Shown piece by piece: positions 38,200 through 47,038 of a stretch of DNA of 64,000 nucleotides. The notes under the pieces were generated by a model that searched no databases, had not been told where the DNA came from, and saw only the letters and a program-made list of their open reading frames with translations. The stretch is taken from contig NZ_CP062698.1 of the NCBI RefSeq assembly GCF_018389385.1, forward strand, positions 3,814,667 to 3,878,666, written 5' to 3'. Made by a program: the position numbers and the translations under genes. Each line of letters opens with the position of its first letter. Positions within the stretch are counted from its first letter, which is position 1. Origin of the DNA: Anthocerotibacter panamensis C109 (GTDB lineage: Bacteria; Cyanobacteriota; Cyanobacteriia; Gloeobacterales; Anthocerotibacteraceae).

Positions 38200-38527
38200 G
38201 GCTCAAAGAGGCTTGCTATAGCTAAGTTTGCCAAGTATTTGCGGCATCATTAGCCTAAGCGGAAGAAGCATGTAATCTTGAAAAGGAAGTGAAGAGTGAT
38301 TCCCGATCGTGTAGAGATTGAGGAACGTCCAGCGATTGCTAATGCTAAAATAGAATGATACGGCAGTTTCTTTCCAAAAAAATAACTTCAAATCTATAAA
38401 AAAAGAGAAACTAGAATGGGCTGTTAATCTGATGGATCAGCGAGCTTGAAAATGCCTTGACTACAAAACACTTCATGAGGTATTCTTCGAGCAGTCAAGT
38501 GCTGGTGCACTTCAACATTTGAACTAG
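38200..38527 (+). pseudogene. IS30-family transposase remnant
   Basis: Reading one frame from 38221 gives AKFAKYLRHH, a stop, PKRKKHVILKRK, a stop, then RVIPDRVEIEERPAIANAKIE and another stop. This matches the IS30 block that usually reads RIPNRVSIEERP. A second frame near 38450-38527 gives KCLDYKTLHEVFFEQ and ends at a TAG, matching the IS30 C-terminus. The two parts are in different frames and the catalytic middle is missing, so the gene is internally deleted and has several stops. No inverted repeats were identified. It lies just beyond the old end of the CRISPR array. Confidence 0.7.
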
Positions 38528-38554
38528 CCTCTGCTCCTATTCCACTACCTAAGT

Positions 38555-39148
38555 ATGGTACGCACCGCTGATCCTTTGATCCTGGCCTCTACTTCACCCC
38601 GTCGCCGGGAGTTGCTCACCCAGTTGGGCATCCCCTTCATCGTCGTGCCCAGTCCTTATCAAGAGACCAACGAAGCGGGGCTCCTCCCTGACCATTTGGT
38701 CCGCGAACAAAGCCTGGGTAAAGCTCTAGCGGTAGTCCCGGATTATCCCCACCAGCTCATCCTAGGAGCCGATACATTGGTGGTTTGTGCAGGGGAAGTT
38801 TTTGGCAAACCCGCTTCCTTTCAGGAGGCACAAATTATGCTCCAGAAGCTCCAAGGGCGCTGGCATGAGGTCTATACCGGCGTGGCTTTGGTTCAGGGCG
38901 ATACTGCCGACGTCTACCATGAGGTTACCCAGGTCCAGATGGCCCCGCTCGGGTCGCTAGACATCGACCGCTATATTGAGACGGGCGAGCCTTTAGATAA
39001 GGCAGGAGCCTACGGCATCCAGGGAGCGGGGGCAGCCTTCATTGAAGCGATCCAGGGCTGTTATACCAATGTAGTGGGTTTACCGCTGCCTCTCTTATAC
39101 CGGCAGCTCAAGGCTCGGGGGTGGTTCGTGGGTCAGGTAACGGATTAG
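38555..39148 (+). CDS. maf: Maf-family nucleoside triphosphate pyrophosphatase
   Basis: The protein has 197 residues, normal for the family. It opens with LILASTSPRRRELLTQLGIPF, the substrate-binding Maf signature, and has LILGADTLVV with the catalytic Asp and later KAGAYGIQG. Maf proteins hydrolyse dTTP, UTP or modified nucleotides and prevent their entry into nucleic acid. The 3' end overlaps the convergent gene by 54 bases. Confidence 0.9.
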   Translation: MVRTADPLILASTSPRRRELLTQLGIPFIVVPSPYQETNEAGLLPDHLVREQSLGKALAVVPDYPHQLILGADTLVVCAGEVFGKPASFQEAQIMLQKLQGRWHEVYTGVALVQGDTADVYHEVTQVQMAPLGSLDIDRYIETGEPLDKAGAYGIQGAGAAFIEAIQGCYTNVVGLPLPLLYRQLKARGWFVGQVTD

Positions 39149-39445
39149 AGCCTGGGCTGAGCTTGTGGCTAGTAGCTGAGGCTCATAGCTTGCAACCTGA
39201 CAGTAAGAAGGGATTTCCGGGAAGCGTAGCGCGTAGTGCCAGAGGATCTGAGCTGCTCGTCCCAGATTGAGTTGGGCGGGCAACTCAACCGTCAGGTCAG
39301 CTACTTGATCAAGGGTATAGTTGAAGGGTTGGCCCGAACGTAGGTTGATTTTGGCTTCAACCGAGGGGAGTTGAGTCAGGTGGACGGCTAGTTCACGGTA
39401 CATTGCCAGAGGCCAGCCAGGAAAACCAATATGTACCTGGGCCAT
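39095..39445 (-). CDS. Conserved-looking hypothetical protein
   Basis: The product has 116 residues, is soluble and has no motif I recognise. It starts MAQVHIGFPGWPLAMYRELAVHLTQLPSVE and shows no membrane segment. It begins five bases after the PedR-like gene ends on the same strand, so the two are probably co-transcribed. The last 54 bases overlap maf in convergent orientation, and the true protein could be shorter. Confidence 0.5.
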   Translation of the reverse strand: MAQVHIGFPGWPLAMYRELAVHLTQLPSVEAKINLRSGQPFNYTLDQVADLTVELPAQLNLGRAAQILWHYALRFPEIPSYCQVASYEPQLLATSSAQALIRYLTHEPPPSLELPV

Positions 39446-39450
39446 GAACG

Positions 39451-39708
39451 CTAGGTTGTCGCTGGGATAGAACAGCAGTTGACGTCTTCGATACAGACCT
39501 TACCCCATTGCAGCGCCCAGCGTACCAAGGCTACTCGATTAGCGGTGTGGGTCTTCTCTAGAATGTTGCTGATGTGGTTATCGACAGTCCGTTTACTGAT
39601 CTCCAGACGCTCGGAGATCTGTTCGTTCGTCATGCCTGCCGCCACTAGTTCCAATACTTGTAGCTCGCGCTCGGACAAGAGTTGGACTTTGGGAGTAACT
39701 TCTGCCAT
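39451..39708 (-). CDS. pedR: Small LuxR-type regulator, PedR-like
   Basis: The protein has 85 residues and is almost only a GerE/LuxR helix-turn-helix: LSERELQVLELVAAGMTNEQISERLEISKRTVDNHISNILEKT. The C-terminal tail WALQWGKVCIEDVNCC holds cysteines. Stand-alone LuxR proteins of this size in cyanobacteria include PedR (Ssl0564), which senses photosynthetic electron flow through thioredoxin-controlled disulfides. The match in size and cysteine tail supports this, but identity was recalled rather than searched. It is divergent from secY. Confidence 0.65.
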   Translation of the reverse strand: MAEVTPKVQLLSERELQVLELVAAGMTNEQISERLEISKRTVDNHISNILEKTHTANRVALVRWALQWGKVCIEDVNCCSIPATT

Positions 39709-39891
39709 GGATTGCCTATGAGGACGGCCCCTATAATATAGCAGCCTATGGGCAAATGTACTTATCCCGGGGTGAAAAGTGGCAGGTAGGAGACCCCCTA
39801 GACTCCGGCGGTTCAGTTTAGTGGAACCTGTCGCTCAGAATCCCGGTAGCATAGGATAAGAAAAAGATGTAAAAACAAGACGGAGCCATTG

Positions 39892-41211
39892 ATGACCGCT
39901 ACTCCAAGAGGCCCGGGCGCACCCAGTACCCAGCAGTTGTTTAGCCAATTGGCTCAATCGAGCAACTTGCGGGGCCGGATTTTTTTCACGTTTTTTCTGC
40001 TGACCTTAGCCCGGTTGGGAATTTTTATTCCACTCCCAGGCGTGGATCAGGCGCGTTTCAGCAGTTTTGTAGCCAATAATCCCGTCGTCGGTTTTTTTGA
40101 TATTTTTACCGGGCGGGGCTTGAGTTCTCTGGGGGTCTTTGCCTTAGGCATTTTGCCCTATATCAACGCCTCGATCATCATGCAGTTGCTGGTGCCAGTC
40201 TTCCCCAAACTAGAGGCGCTCCAGAAGGATGAGGGCGAGCAAGGACGCCGCCAAATTGCTCAGTACACGCGCTTCCTTGCGCTGGGTTGGGCGATTCTTC
40301 AGGGGGGCGGGCTTGCGCTCTATATCCAGTCCAGCGGTTTTGCGGTGGCCCCTGGACCCTTCTTTGTGATTCAGACGACCCTGGCTCTGGTGGCGGGGGG
40401 TATTTTCGTGATGTGGATCGGCGAGCTATTGACCGAAAAAGGCATTGGTAACGGGGCTTCGCTACTGATCTTCCTCTCGATTGCTTCCTCCCTACCCAAG
40501 GTCCTTGGCAATACTGTCGCCCTAGTCCAGAAAGATAATAGCCTCCTAGTTGGAGCTGTGATCCTGGCCCTGGTTTTTGTGGGGATGATTGTGGGCATTG
40601 TCTTTGTGCAAGAGGGGACCCGGCGCATCCCGATTCTCTCGGCCAAGCGACAGGTCGGTCCTCGGGGCACAATGAACCAGCAGGGCACCAGTTATCTACC
40701 GCTCAGGGTCAACCAAGGCGGGGTCATGCCGATCATCTTCGCTTCTTCGTTGTTGATCCTGCCTGCGACTTTGGCGACCTACGCCAATCAGCCGGCTTTG
40801 TCCTCTTTTGTCAACACCTACCTGAGCCCGACTTCTTGGCTCCATACGGTGTTTTATCTGGTGTTGATTTTGTTCTTTAGCTATTTCTACTCCACCCTTG
40901 TCATCAACCCCGAAGACCTGGCGAAGAACCTCAAGCGCATGGGTTCTTCGATCCCCGGAGTGCGCCCCGGCAAAGCAACCTCGGACTATGTGGCTAAAGT
41001 CATGGGTCGCTTGACCTTGATTGGGGCGGTCTTTCTGGGTGTGGTGGCGGTGGTCCCGACGGCGATTGAGCAGGCGACCCGGATTTCGACGTTTAATGGT
41101 CTAGGTGCAACTTCGCTGTTGATCCTGGTTGGGGTCGCCATCGACACCGCCAAACAGGTCCAGACCTACATGATCTCCCAGCGCTACGAAGGGATGGTCA
41201 AGAAAAAATAA
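39892..41211 (+). CDS. secY: SecY preprotein translocase channel subunit
   Basis: The protein has 439 residues with about ten membrane helices. Recognisable segments are FFTFFLLTLARLGIFIPLPGVD, GRGLSSLGVFALGILPYINASIIMQLL, the cytoplasmic loop QEGTRRIPI and the C-terminal RYEGMVKKK. SecY forms the channel for Sec-dependent export into and across membranes. The ATG at 39892 follows CGGAG; a TTG one codon upstream is less likely. Adenylate kinase follows by 24 bases, as in many ribosomal-protein operons. The usual upstream ribosomal genes are absent here. Confidence 0.95.
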   Translation: MTATPRGPGAPSTQQLFSQLAQSSNLRGRIFFTFFLLTLARLGIFIPLPGVDQARFSSFVANNPVVGFFDIFTGRGLSSLGVFALGILPYINASIIMQLLVPVFPKLEALQKDEGEQGRRQIAQYTRFLALGWAILQGGGLALYIQSSGFAVAPGPFFVIQTTLALVAGGIFVMWIGELLTEKGIGNGASLLIFLSIASSLPKVLGNTVALVQKDNSLLVGAVILALVFVGMIVGIVFVQEGTRRIPILSAKRQVGPRGTMNQQGTSYLPLRVNQGGVMPIIFASSLLILPATLATYANQPALSSFVNTYLSPTSWLHTVFYLVLILFFSYFYSTLVINPEDLAKNLKRMGSSIPGVRPGKATSDYVAKVMGRLTLIGAVFLGVVAVVPTAIEQATRISTFNGLGATSLLILVGVAIDTAKQVQTYMISQRYEGMVKKK

Positions 41212-41235
41212 TCCTTCGTAGCAAGAAGGCAGGCT

Positions 41236-41889
41236 ATGGCGATCCGACGGTTGATCCTGCTCGGGGCTCCCGGCGCAGGTAAGGGCACGCAAGCCCAGGC
41301 ATTAGAGGAGCTGTTTCATATCCCCCAAATCTCGACTGGAGACATCCTGCGTGCGGCGGTAAAGGCAGGCACGCCTCTGGGGGTCGAAGCTAAGGCTTAT
41401 ATGGATGCGGGGAAACTGGTGCCGGATGAACTCATTGTGGGCTTGATTCGTGAACGACTCCAGGAGCCCGACACACAAAGCGGCTGGATCCTAGACGGTT
41501 TCCCGCGCACAACAGTCCAGGCAGAGGCGTTAGATGCTCTGTTACTGGAATTACATCAGGAACTAGAAGGCGTAGTCTTGGTGGATGTCCCAGAAGACGT
41601 ACTGATGGAACGGCTGGTGGGGCGGCGCACCTGTCTGGTCTGTAAAAAAGTATTTCACGTAAAATTTAATCCCCCGCCTGAGGAAGGCTGTAGCCGTGAG
41701 GACTGCCCCAAAACCTGGGTCCAGCGCTCTGACGACAAAGAGGACGTAGTCCCCACCCGCCTCGCTGCCTACCGAGCCCAGACCGAACCGCTGACAGATT
41801 ACTACAGCAGTGCGGGGAAGGTTCATACCGTGGACGGCAATCGTCCCCCACTAGCAGTGTTGTCCAGCCTCAAGGAAGTGTTGGGGTAG
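41236..41889 (+). CDS. adk: Adenylate kinase, zinc-type LID
   Basis: The protein has 217 residues. P-loop [24 protein letters not shown] and [11 protein letters not shown] are present. The LID carries CxxC plus CSREDC cysteines, indicating the zinc-binding long form. It converts ATP and AMP to two ADP. It is co-oriented with secY 24 bases upstream. The next gene is convergent and shares a strong hairpin terminator. Confidence 0.95.
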   Translation: MAIRRLILLGAPGAGKGTQAQALEELFHIPQISTGDILRAAVKAGTPLGVEAKAYMDAGKLVPDELIVGLIRERLQEPDTQSGWILDGFPRTTVQAEALDALLLELHQELEGVVLVDVPEDVLMERLVGRRTCLVCKKVFHVKFNPPPEEGCSREDCPKTWVQRSDDKEDVVPTRLAAYRAQTEPLTDYYSSAGKVHTVDGNRPPLAVLSSLKEVLG

Positions 41890-41990
41890 GCCCAAAGTCT
41901 TCAACTGTTCTTTTTATTGATGCGCCGCTTGATTTCTTCTAGTTGGCGAGCTTCTTCTTCTGGTGTCTGGGGAATCGAGAAGCAAGGTAT

Positions 41991-42020
41991 AAAAAAGCTC
42001 CAACTCGGAAGCTGGAGCTT
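41991..42020 (-). terminator. Rho-independent terminator of the RuBisCO operon (possibly bidirectional)
   Basis: AAGCTCCA (41995-42002) pairs perfectly with TGGAGCTT (42013-42020) around a 10-base loop. Read leftward, the stem is followed by a run of T, so it is a classic terminator for rbcS. Read rightward, GATTTT follows, so it may also end the adk transcript. Confidence 0.85.
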
Positions 42021-42040
42021 GATTTTAAACAAAAGCTAAA

Positions 42041-42370
42041 CTACAGTCCCCGAGGCTTGTGCACGAGGAAGCTCAGAATCTGACACTGCTTGATGTTGTC
42101 GAAGCCGACCACACGCACATAGGCATTAGAGTTAGCCGAGCGGCAGGAGGAGACTTCTCCGAGGACTTCCTGGGTGGTGCGGGCATTAAAGAAAGGGAGC
42201 TTCCACATGGTCCAGTAGAGTTCGCTGGGCTCGGAGGACTCGTTGAATTCGACAGCGGGGATGTAGCCCTTGTCCAGGATGTATTGGATCTGTTTGGCGA
42301 TCTGCGCATCCGTGAGCGGAGGCAGATAAGAGAATGTCTCGTAACGGCGAACCTTGGGTAGCGTCTGCAT
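42041..42370 (-). CDS. rbcS: RuBisCO small subunit
   Basis: The protein has 109 residues, usual for cyanobacterial RbcS. It contains [32 protein letters not shown] and the C-terminal [17 protein letters not shown]. Eight small subunits cap the RbcL octamer and stabilise the CO2-fixing enzyme. It is the third gene of rbcL-rbcX-rbcS and is followed by a strong terminator. Confidence 0.96.
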   Translation of the reverse strand: MQTLPKVRRYETFSYLPPLTDAQIAKQIQYILDKGYIPAVEFNESSEPSELYWTMWKLPFFNARTTQEVLGEVSSCRSANSNAYVRVVGFDNIKQCQILSFLVHKPRGL

Positions 42371-42395
42371 GAATCGACTCCAATGAAGGGTGTTG

Positions 42396-42794
42396 TCAGG
42401 TGGATGGGGGTTCGTCAGGTGCGGGGGGATGCTCCGGTTGGGCTGGGTCCAGGCTGGATAATCCCGTGATGCGCTCTAGATACTGGCGGCGGTGCTCCAT
42501 GTTGGCCTGCTCAATACCTGTCTTTACCATCTCGGGGAGAAAGTCTGCGACTTCCTCAGCCAGATAAGTGCGGACCGTCATGATACGAAAGGCCAGATCC
42601 TGGCGCTCCCGCAGTAGGTCTCTCAGGTACTGCTCTGCGTCCTGGATGCTGTTTCGACTGGTGAAGTCGTTGAGCCAGAACGCCCGAGGCGGATCAGTTT
42701 CGGAGAGCTGATGGAGCACCGTGCGCACAGCCTGATAGGTCAGGTAGCTCATCAAGGTCTTGGCCGTGGCTTGGGCAATCTGTTGGAGATCCAT
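42396..42794 (-). CDS. rbcX: RbcX, RuBisCO assembly chaperone
   Basis: The protein has about 132 residues from the ATG at 42794. An upstream ATG at 42863 would add 23 residues unlike known RbcX. It begins [27 protein letters not shown] and continues [17 protein letters not shown], typical of the helical RbcX fold. RbcX binds the C-terminal peptide of RbcL and helps form the octamer before RbcS binds. The C-terminal proline-rich tail is long. The gene lies between rbcL and rbcS, the common cyanobacterial order. Confidence 0.92.
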   Translation of the reverse strand: MDLQQIAQATAKTLMSYLTYQAVRTVLHQLSETDPPRAFWLNDFTSRNSIQDAEQYLRDLLRERQDLAFRIMTVRTYLAEEVADFLPEMVKTGIEQANMEHRRQYLERITGLSSLDPAQPEHPPAPDEPPST

Positions 42795-42866
42795 CCGCGT
42801 CTTTCCAGACGGCACAATGAGCAGGGTGTGAGCCGGACAGTCGGCTGCCCGGACTCGGTTCACCCA

Positions 42867-44291
42867 TTAGATAGTGTCAACGGCTTCAAACTCGAACTTG
42901 ATCTCTTTCCAAAGTTCGCAGGCTGCAGCCAGTTCGGGGGACCATTTGCAGGCTTCGCGGATGATGTCGTTGCCTTCACGGGCCAAAGAGCGGCCTTCGT
43001 TGCGGGCTTGGACACAGGCTTCAAGGGCCACACGGTTCGCTGTCGCGCCAGGAGCGTTGCCCCAGGGGTGACCGAGGGTTCCACCGCCGAACTGTAGCAC
43101 CGAGTCATCGCCGAAGATCTCAACCAAGGCAGGCATGTGCCACACGTGAATACCGCCGGAAGCAACAGCCATGACTCCAGGCATAGAGGCCCAGTCTTGC
43201 GTGAAGAAGATGCCCCGAGAGGTATCCTTCTCGATGTAGTTCTCGCGCAACAGGTCGACAAAGCCCATCGTGATAGCACGGTCGCCTTCTAGCTTGCCGA
43301 CAACAGTGCCGGTATGGATGTGGTCACCACCGGACATCCGCAGGGTCTTAGCCAATACCCGGAAGTGAATCCCGTGGTTCTTTTGGCGGTCCATGACGGC
43401 GTGCATAGCGCGGTGGATGTGTAGCAAGACGCCATTGTCGCGGCACCAGTGGGACAGGGTCGTGTTGGCGGTGAAGCCAGCGGTCAAGTAGTCATGCATG
43501 ACGATGGGCATGCCCAGCTCTTTGGCGTACTCGGCGCGCTTGAGCATCTCTTCGCAGGTGGGGGCAGTGACGTTCAGATAGTGGCCCTTGATTTCACCGG
43601 TCTCGGCTTGGGCCTTGTAGATGGCTTCGGCCACAAAAGTGAAGCGGTCGCGCCAGCGTTGGAAAGGAGCAGAGTTGATGTTCTCGTCGTCTTTGGTGAA
43701 GTCGAGACCGCCGCGCAGGCACTCATAGACCGCACGACCATAGTTCTTGGCCGAGAGACCGAGCTTGGGCTTGATCGTGCAGCCCAAGAGGGGACGGCCA
43801 TATTTGTTGAGCTTGTCACGCTCGACTTGGATTCCGTGGGGCGGGCCTTGGAATGTTTTGAGGTAGGCAATAGGAATGCGCAGGTCTTCGAGACGCAGGG
43901 CCTTGAGCGCTTTAAATCCGAAGACGTTACCCACAATTGAGGTGAGCATGTTGGTGACGGAACCTTCCTCAAACAAATCCAACGGATAGGCCACGTAACA
44001 GAAAAACTGGTTGTCCTCACCGGGGACGGGCTCAATATCGTAGCAACGGCCCTTATAGCGGTCGAGGTCGGTCAACAGGTCGGTCCACACGGTCGTCCAG
44101 GTACCTGTTGAAGATTCAGCAGCTACGGCAGCTCCGGCTTCTTCCGGAGGTACGCCCGGCTGCGGAGTCACACGGAAGGCCGCCAAGATATCGGTATCCT
44201 TGGGCGTATAGTCAGGGGTATAGTACGTGAGTTTGTACTCTTTTACCCCTGCTTGGTAACCAGATTTTGCTTTCGCTTGAGCGTACGTCAC
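42867..44291 (-). CDS. rbcL: RuBisCO large subunit, Form IB
   Basis: The protein has 474 residues. Catalytic segments are [25 protein letters not shown] with the carbamylated lysine, [11 protein letters not shown] and [13 protein letters not shown]. The sequence is of the plant/cyanobacterial Form IB type. It fixes CO2 onto ribulose bisphosphate in the carboxysome. The start is GTG, with GAGG a few bases upstream; no in-frame ATG lies above it. The genes rbcX and rbcS follow on the same strand and surely share the transcript. Confidence 0.97.
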   Translation of the reverse strand: MTYAQAKAKSGYQAGVKEYKLTYYTPDYTPKDTDILAAFRVTPQPGVPPEEAGAAVAAESSTGTWTTVWTDLLTDLDRYKGRCYDIEPVPGEDNQFFCYVAYPLDLFEEGSVTNMLTSIVGNVFGFKALKALRLEDLRIPIAYLKTFQGPPHGIQVERDKLNKYGRPLLGCTIKPKLGLSAKNYGRAVYECLRGGLDFTKDDENINSAPFQRWRDRFTFVAEAIYKAQAETGEIKGHYLNVTAPTCEEMLKRAEYAKELGMPIVMHDYLTAGFTANTTLSHWCRDNGVLLHIHRAMHAVMDRQKNHGIHFRVLAKTLRMSGGDHIHTGTVVGKLEGDRAITMGFVDLLRENYIEKDTSRGIFFTQDWASMPGVMAVASGGIHVWHMPALVEIFGDDSVLQFGGGTLGHPWGNAPGATANRVALEACVQARNEGRSLAREGNDIIREACKWSPELAAACELWKEIKFEFEAVDTI

Positions 44292-44786
44292 TTCAACCTC
44301 GCTTTGTAAACATCGACATTGGTCCTAGTTGGGAGTCCTCCGCCCGGATAGTTCCCCTATCGTCGTAACGGAAATACCCACAGAATGTGCACGCAGCTTG
44401 CTCCTGAAACACCGATGTGCCGGGTTGACTTGAGAACAACAGCACCCACTGGACCAATAGAAAAAACTTGATCCTGGGATACCAGTCACCAAAGTCCTAG
44501 AGCTTTCGGGCTGGAACCTTGCCGCACTGCTTGTACTGAACAATTTAACATTCCCCTGCTAACAAGAAATAATTATTTTATTTATGGGATCAATGAGTAT
44601 TTTTAATGTTTGGTTATATGCGTCAATTTTGCTTTGCACCGCCTTGACTTGCGCTGCGAGCAGCAAATGCTCCTTAGCTACGGTACTCTTTCTTGTACCT
44701 GCCGGGGATCTCTCTCCCTCGGGGCAGGCCAGCCTTCTGCCCCAAATCGCACGATAGAAAAAGATAGAAAAGGAGGTTTGGTCCTT
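44292..44786. promoter_or_regulatory. Divergent regulatory region of rbcL and the DJ-1 fusion gene
   Basis: This 495-base gap separates two divergent genes and must hold the RuBisCO operon promoter and its leader. The middle (about 44545-44615) is AT-rich. I could not identify a convincing -35/-10 pair on either strand. A strong ribosome-binding site AGGAGG lies at 44771-44776 for the rightward gene. Confidence 0.5.
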
Positions 44787-45890
44787 ATGACCCATACCAA
44801 CAGTCAAACTCGAGGAACACGGGTTGCTATCTTGGTGGAAAGAAACTTTGAAGACGCTGAGTTCCAAGTGCTCAACACTGCACTAAAGCGTGCTGGAGCT
44901 GAGGTTGTGGTCCTTGGATCGCGCATGAACGAGGAGCTACGCGGCAAGCAGGGTAAAGTCAGTGTCCGCCCGGATGGGACGACGACCGAGGCCATTGCCG
45001 AGGATTTTGACGCTGTGGTCATCCCCGGCGGGTATGCCCCAGATACCATGCGCACCAATGCCAAGACTGTCCATTTTGTGCAACAGGCTATGAACGCGGG
45101 CAAGCTGATTGCGGCGGTCTGTCATGGTCCGCAGGTCCTCATTGAGGGGGATCTGCTCAGGGGGCATCGGGCGACGGGCTTCCGGGCGATCCGCAAAGAC
45201 CTCCAGAATGCTGGGGCTGAGTTCGTGGACGAACCGGTGGTCATTGACGGCAACCTCATCACCAGCCGTCGTCCCGGTGACCTGCCTATCTTTGCCACAG
45301 CTATTCTACAAAACCTTGGTCTACGGGTTCCCGAAACCACCCTCCCTGATATCAATGACCGCGAGGCGGGTTGGTGGAAATTGTCAGAAGCCTGGGGCGG
45401 CTCGACCAAGCGTGAGATCGTTGATGCGCTCAACACCGTCCTAGCCGGAGACCGCTACACCCTAGAAGCCTTTGAGCACTACGCGCAAAGAGCTAAGAGC
45501 GAGGAGATGCGCAGACTCCTGGGGAGCCTCTGTGCGGACAAGCGCAGGCATATTCAGACGCTCGAAGAGCGGCTCAAAGTCCTGGGGGAGAGCCCCTCCC
45601 TCCAAGCCACCGCCAGCAGTGCTTATGCCAAAGTGATGTCTTTTCTACAAGGCGATCTAGACGACCTTGCCCTCCTGCGCCGTGCCCTAGGCGACCTCCA
45701 GACCGGAGTGGTAGACACCTACAACCTGAGCAACCGCCTCACCGACCCAGTTACAGTACATATCTTTGACCAAATCGAGATCGATCTGGCCCACGATGAA
45801 ACGCGGGTGGCTGACCTCTATCGGTCCTTGACCCACGGCACCCCACGACCCGCGCAACCGACAACGGGCACAGCAGCATCCTCGGGGTGA
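44787..45890 (+). CDS. DJ-1/PfpI domain fused to a ferritin-like helical domain
   Basis: The protein has 367 residues. Residues about 10-190 are a DJ-1/PfpI (YhbO-like) domain with ILVERNFEDAEFQ, AVVIPGGYAPD and the nucleophile in AVCHGPQ. Residues about 225-350 are helical with a ferritin-like spacing of acidic and histidine residues (LEAFEHYAQRAKSEEM, CADKRRHIQTLEERL, and later IEIDLAHDETRV), which could bind a diiron centre. PfpI proteins act as stress-response hydrolases or deglycases, and ferritin-like domains handle iron or peroxide. The combination suggests an oxidative-stress protein. AGGAGG precedes the ATG. Confidence 0.8.
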   Translation: MTHTNSQTRGTRVAILVERNFEDAEFQVLNTALKRAGAEVVVLGSRMNEELRGKQGKVSVRPDGTTTEAIAEDFDAVVIPGGYAPDTMRTNAKTVHFVQQAMNAGKLIAAVCHGPQVLIEGDLLRGHRATGFRAIRKDLQNAGAEFVDEPVVIDGNLITSRRPGDLPIFATAILQNLGLRVPETTLPDINDREAGWWKLSEAWGGSTKREIVDALNTVLAGDRYTLEAFEHYAQRAKSEEMRRLLGSLCADKRRHIQTLEERLKVLGESPSLQATASSAYAKVMSFLQGDLDDLALLRRALGDLQTGVVDTYNLSNRLTDPVTVHIFDQIEIDLAHDETRVADLYRSLTHGTPRPAQPTTGTAASSG

Positions 45891-45895
45891 GCGTC

Positions 45896-45970
45896 ACCCT
45901 AGCCCAAACGCCATGCGCCCCGCCGGATGGAGCATCCTTCTGGCGCTTTGGAGGAGCGTAGGGCTAGGGT
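45896..45970. other. 75-base nested inverted repeat
   Basis: ACCCTAGCCC (45896-45905) pairs perfectly with GGGCTAGGGT (45961-45970). Inside it, CCAAACGCC roughly pairs with GGCGCTTTGG, GCGCC with GGCGC, and GGATG with CATCC, giving a long bulged stem. It follows the DJ-1 fusion gene by six bases and has no T run. It may end or stabilise the transcript, or be a small mobile palindrome. Confidence 0.6.
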
Positions 45971-46033
45971 CAAGATGTTCTCAAACCTGCCTCTGGAAAG
46001 TTAACATCGGAGGAACCCAGGTGAGAAAAGGCC

Positions 46034-47020
46034 ATGACTACAGCCCCAATGCAATTTCGCTATAGCAGCATGAGTGCCAAGACCTTTGAGCACCCGGCGG
46101 ATCGGGCGGCGACAGCGGCACTAAAGCAAATTCCCTTTCTCGACTCGACCATCAAACAGATTATCGCCTTCAACTACGAACGCTCTTTTAAGCAAATGTA
46201 TCTAGCCAATGCCGTCAAAATCGGCCCCCAGCAATTGCCCCGCGTCTGGGAACTGTACTTGGAAGTAGTCGATGTTCTGGATGTGCCCCAGACCCCAGAC
46301 CTCTATATCCTTCAGACCCCGAGTGCCAACGCTTTCACTCTGGGTGCGGATGCTCCCATCATCGTCATTAACTCTGGTTTGGTGGAACTGTTGACAGACC
46401 GAGAACTCCAATCGGTGATGGCTCACGAGATGGGCCATGTCCTCTCCGAGCACGTCATGTACCGTACAGCCCTGATGATTCTGCTCAATCTGAGCCTGCC
46501 GTCGGGGTTGGGGGCTATCCCCTTGCAAGCTTTGATCCTGGCACTCTTGGAATGGTTCCGGGCCTCGGAATTGAGCTGCGACCGCTGTGCAGCGTTGATG
46601 ATCCGCGACCCGCAGGTGATTTGCTCGACCATGATGAAACTGGCCGGCGGGTCTTTAGCCAATCAGATGAACCTCAACGCCTTCATCCAACAGGCCGAGG
46701 AATATGAGAACTGGGATGACTACACCGACCGGGCACTGCGCTTTTGGGGGGAGCTGAACACCACTCATCCCTACGCTGTGCTCCGGGTCGCGCGCTTACT
46801 CGCCTGGGTGCGCTCGGGGGCCTTTGACCGGGCTATCCGGGGCGACTATGTCCGGCGTGGTCAGGAGCCTCCAGTAGATGTGGAGTTCCGCAAAGCACTG
46901 GAGTACTATACCAGCGAGTTTAATAACCTCATTCGCGAGACCGGCAATGGGGTTCAACAATTTAGCCAAAGAATCAACGAATGGCTCAGAGGCCAAAGCA
47001 GCACAGGAACCGCTGAGTAG
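46034..47020 (+). CDS. M48-family zinc metalloprotease
   Basis: The protein has 328 residues. The zinc motif is HEMGH within LQSVMAHEMGHVLSEHVMY, and the third ligand region is ELSCDRCAAL. A hydrophobic stretch (LMILLNLSLPSGLGAIPLQALILALL) separates them and may insert in the membrane. HtpX-like M48 proteases degrade misfolded membrane proteins. It precedes the glutathione-transferase-like gene by 18 bases, so the pair is probably co-transcribed. Confidence 0.85.
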   Translation: MTTAPMQFRYSSMSAKTFEHPADRAATAALKQIPFLDSTIKQIIAFNYERSFKQMYLANAVKIGPQQLPRVWELYLEVVDVLDVPQTPDLYILQTPSANAFTLGADAPIIVINSGLVELLTDRELQSVMAHEMGHVLSEHVMYRTALMILLNLSLPSGLGAIPLQALILALLEWFRASELSCDRCAALMIRDPQVICSTMMKLAGGSLANQMNLNAFIQQAEEYENWDDYTDRALRFWGELNTTHPYAVLRVARLLAWVRSGAFDRAIRGDYVRRGQEPPVDVEFRKALEYYTSEFNNLIRETGNGVQQFSQRINEWLRGQSSTGTAE

Positions 47021-47038
47021 GTTTGAAGGAGGTGACCT

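Noticed and set aside
38203-38391. 62-codon minus-strand frame beyond the CRISPR array
   Set aside because: The plus strand of the same DNA contains recognisable IS30 transposase blocks, so this is a shadow.
41901-41985. Minus-strand fragment reading IPQTPEEEARQLEEIKRRINKKNS between adk and rbcS
   Set aside because: It looks protein-like but has no start codon and the frame runs into the terminator hairpin. It may be a leftover of a lost gene.
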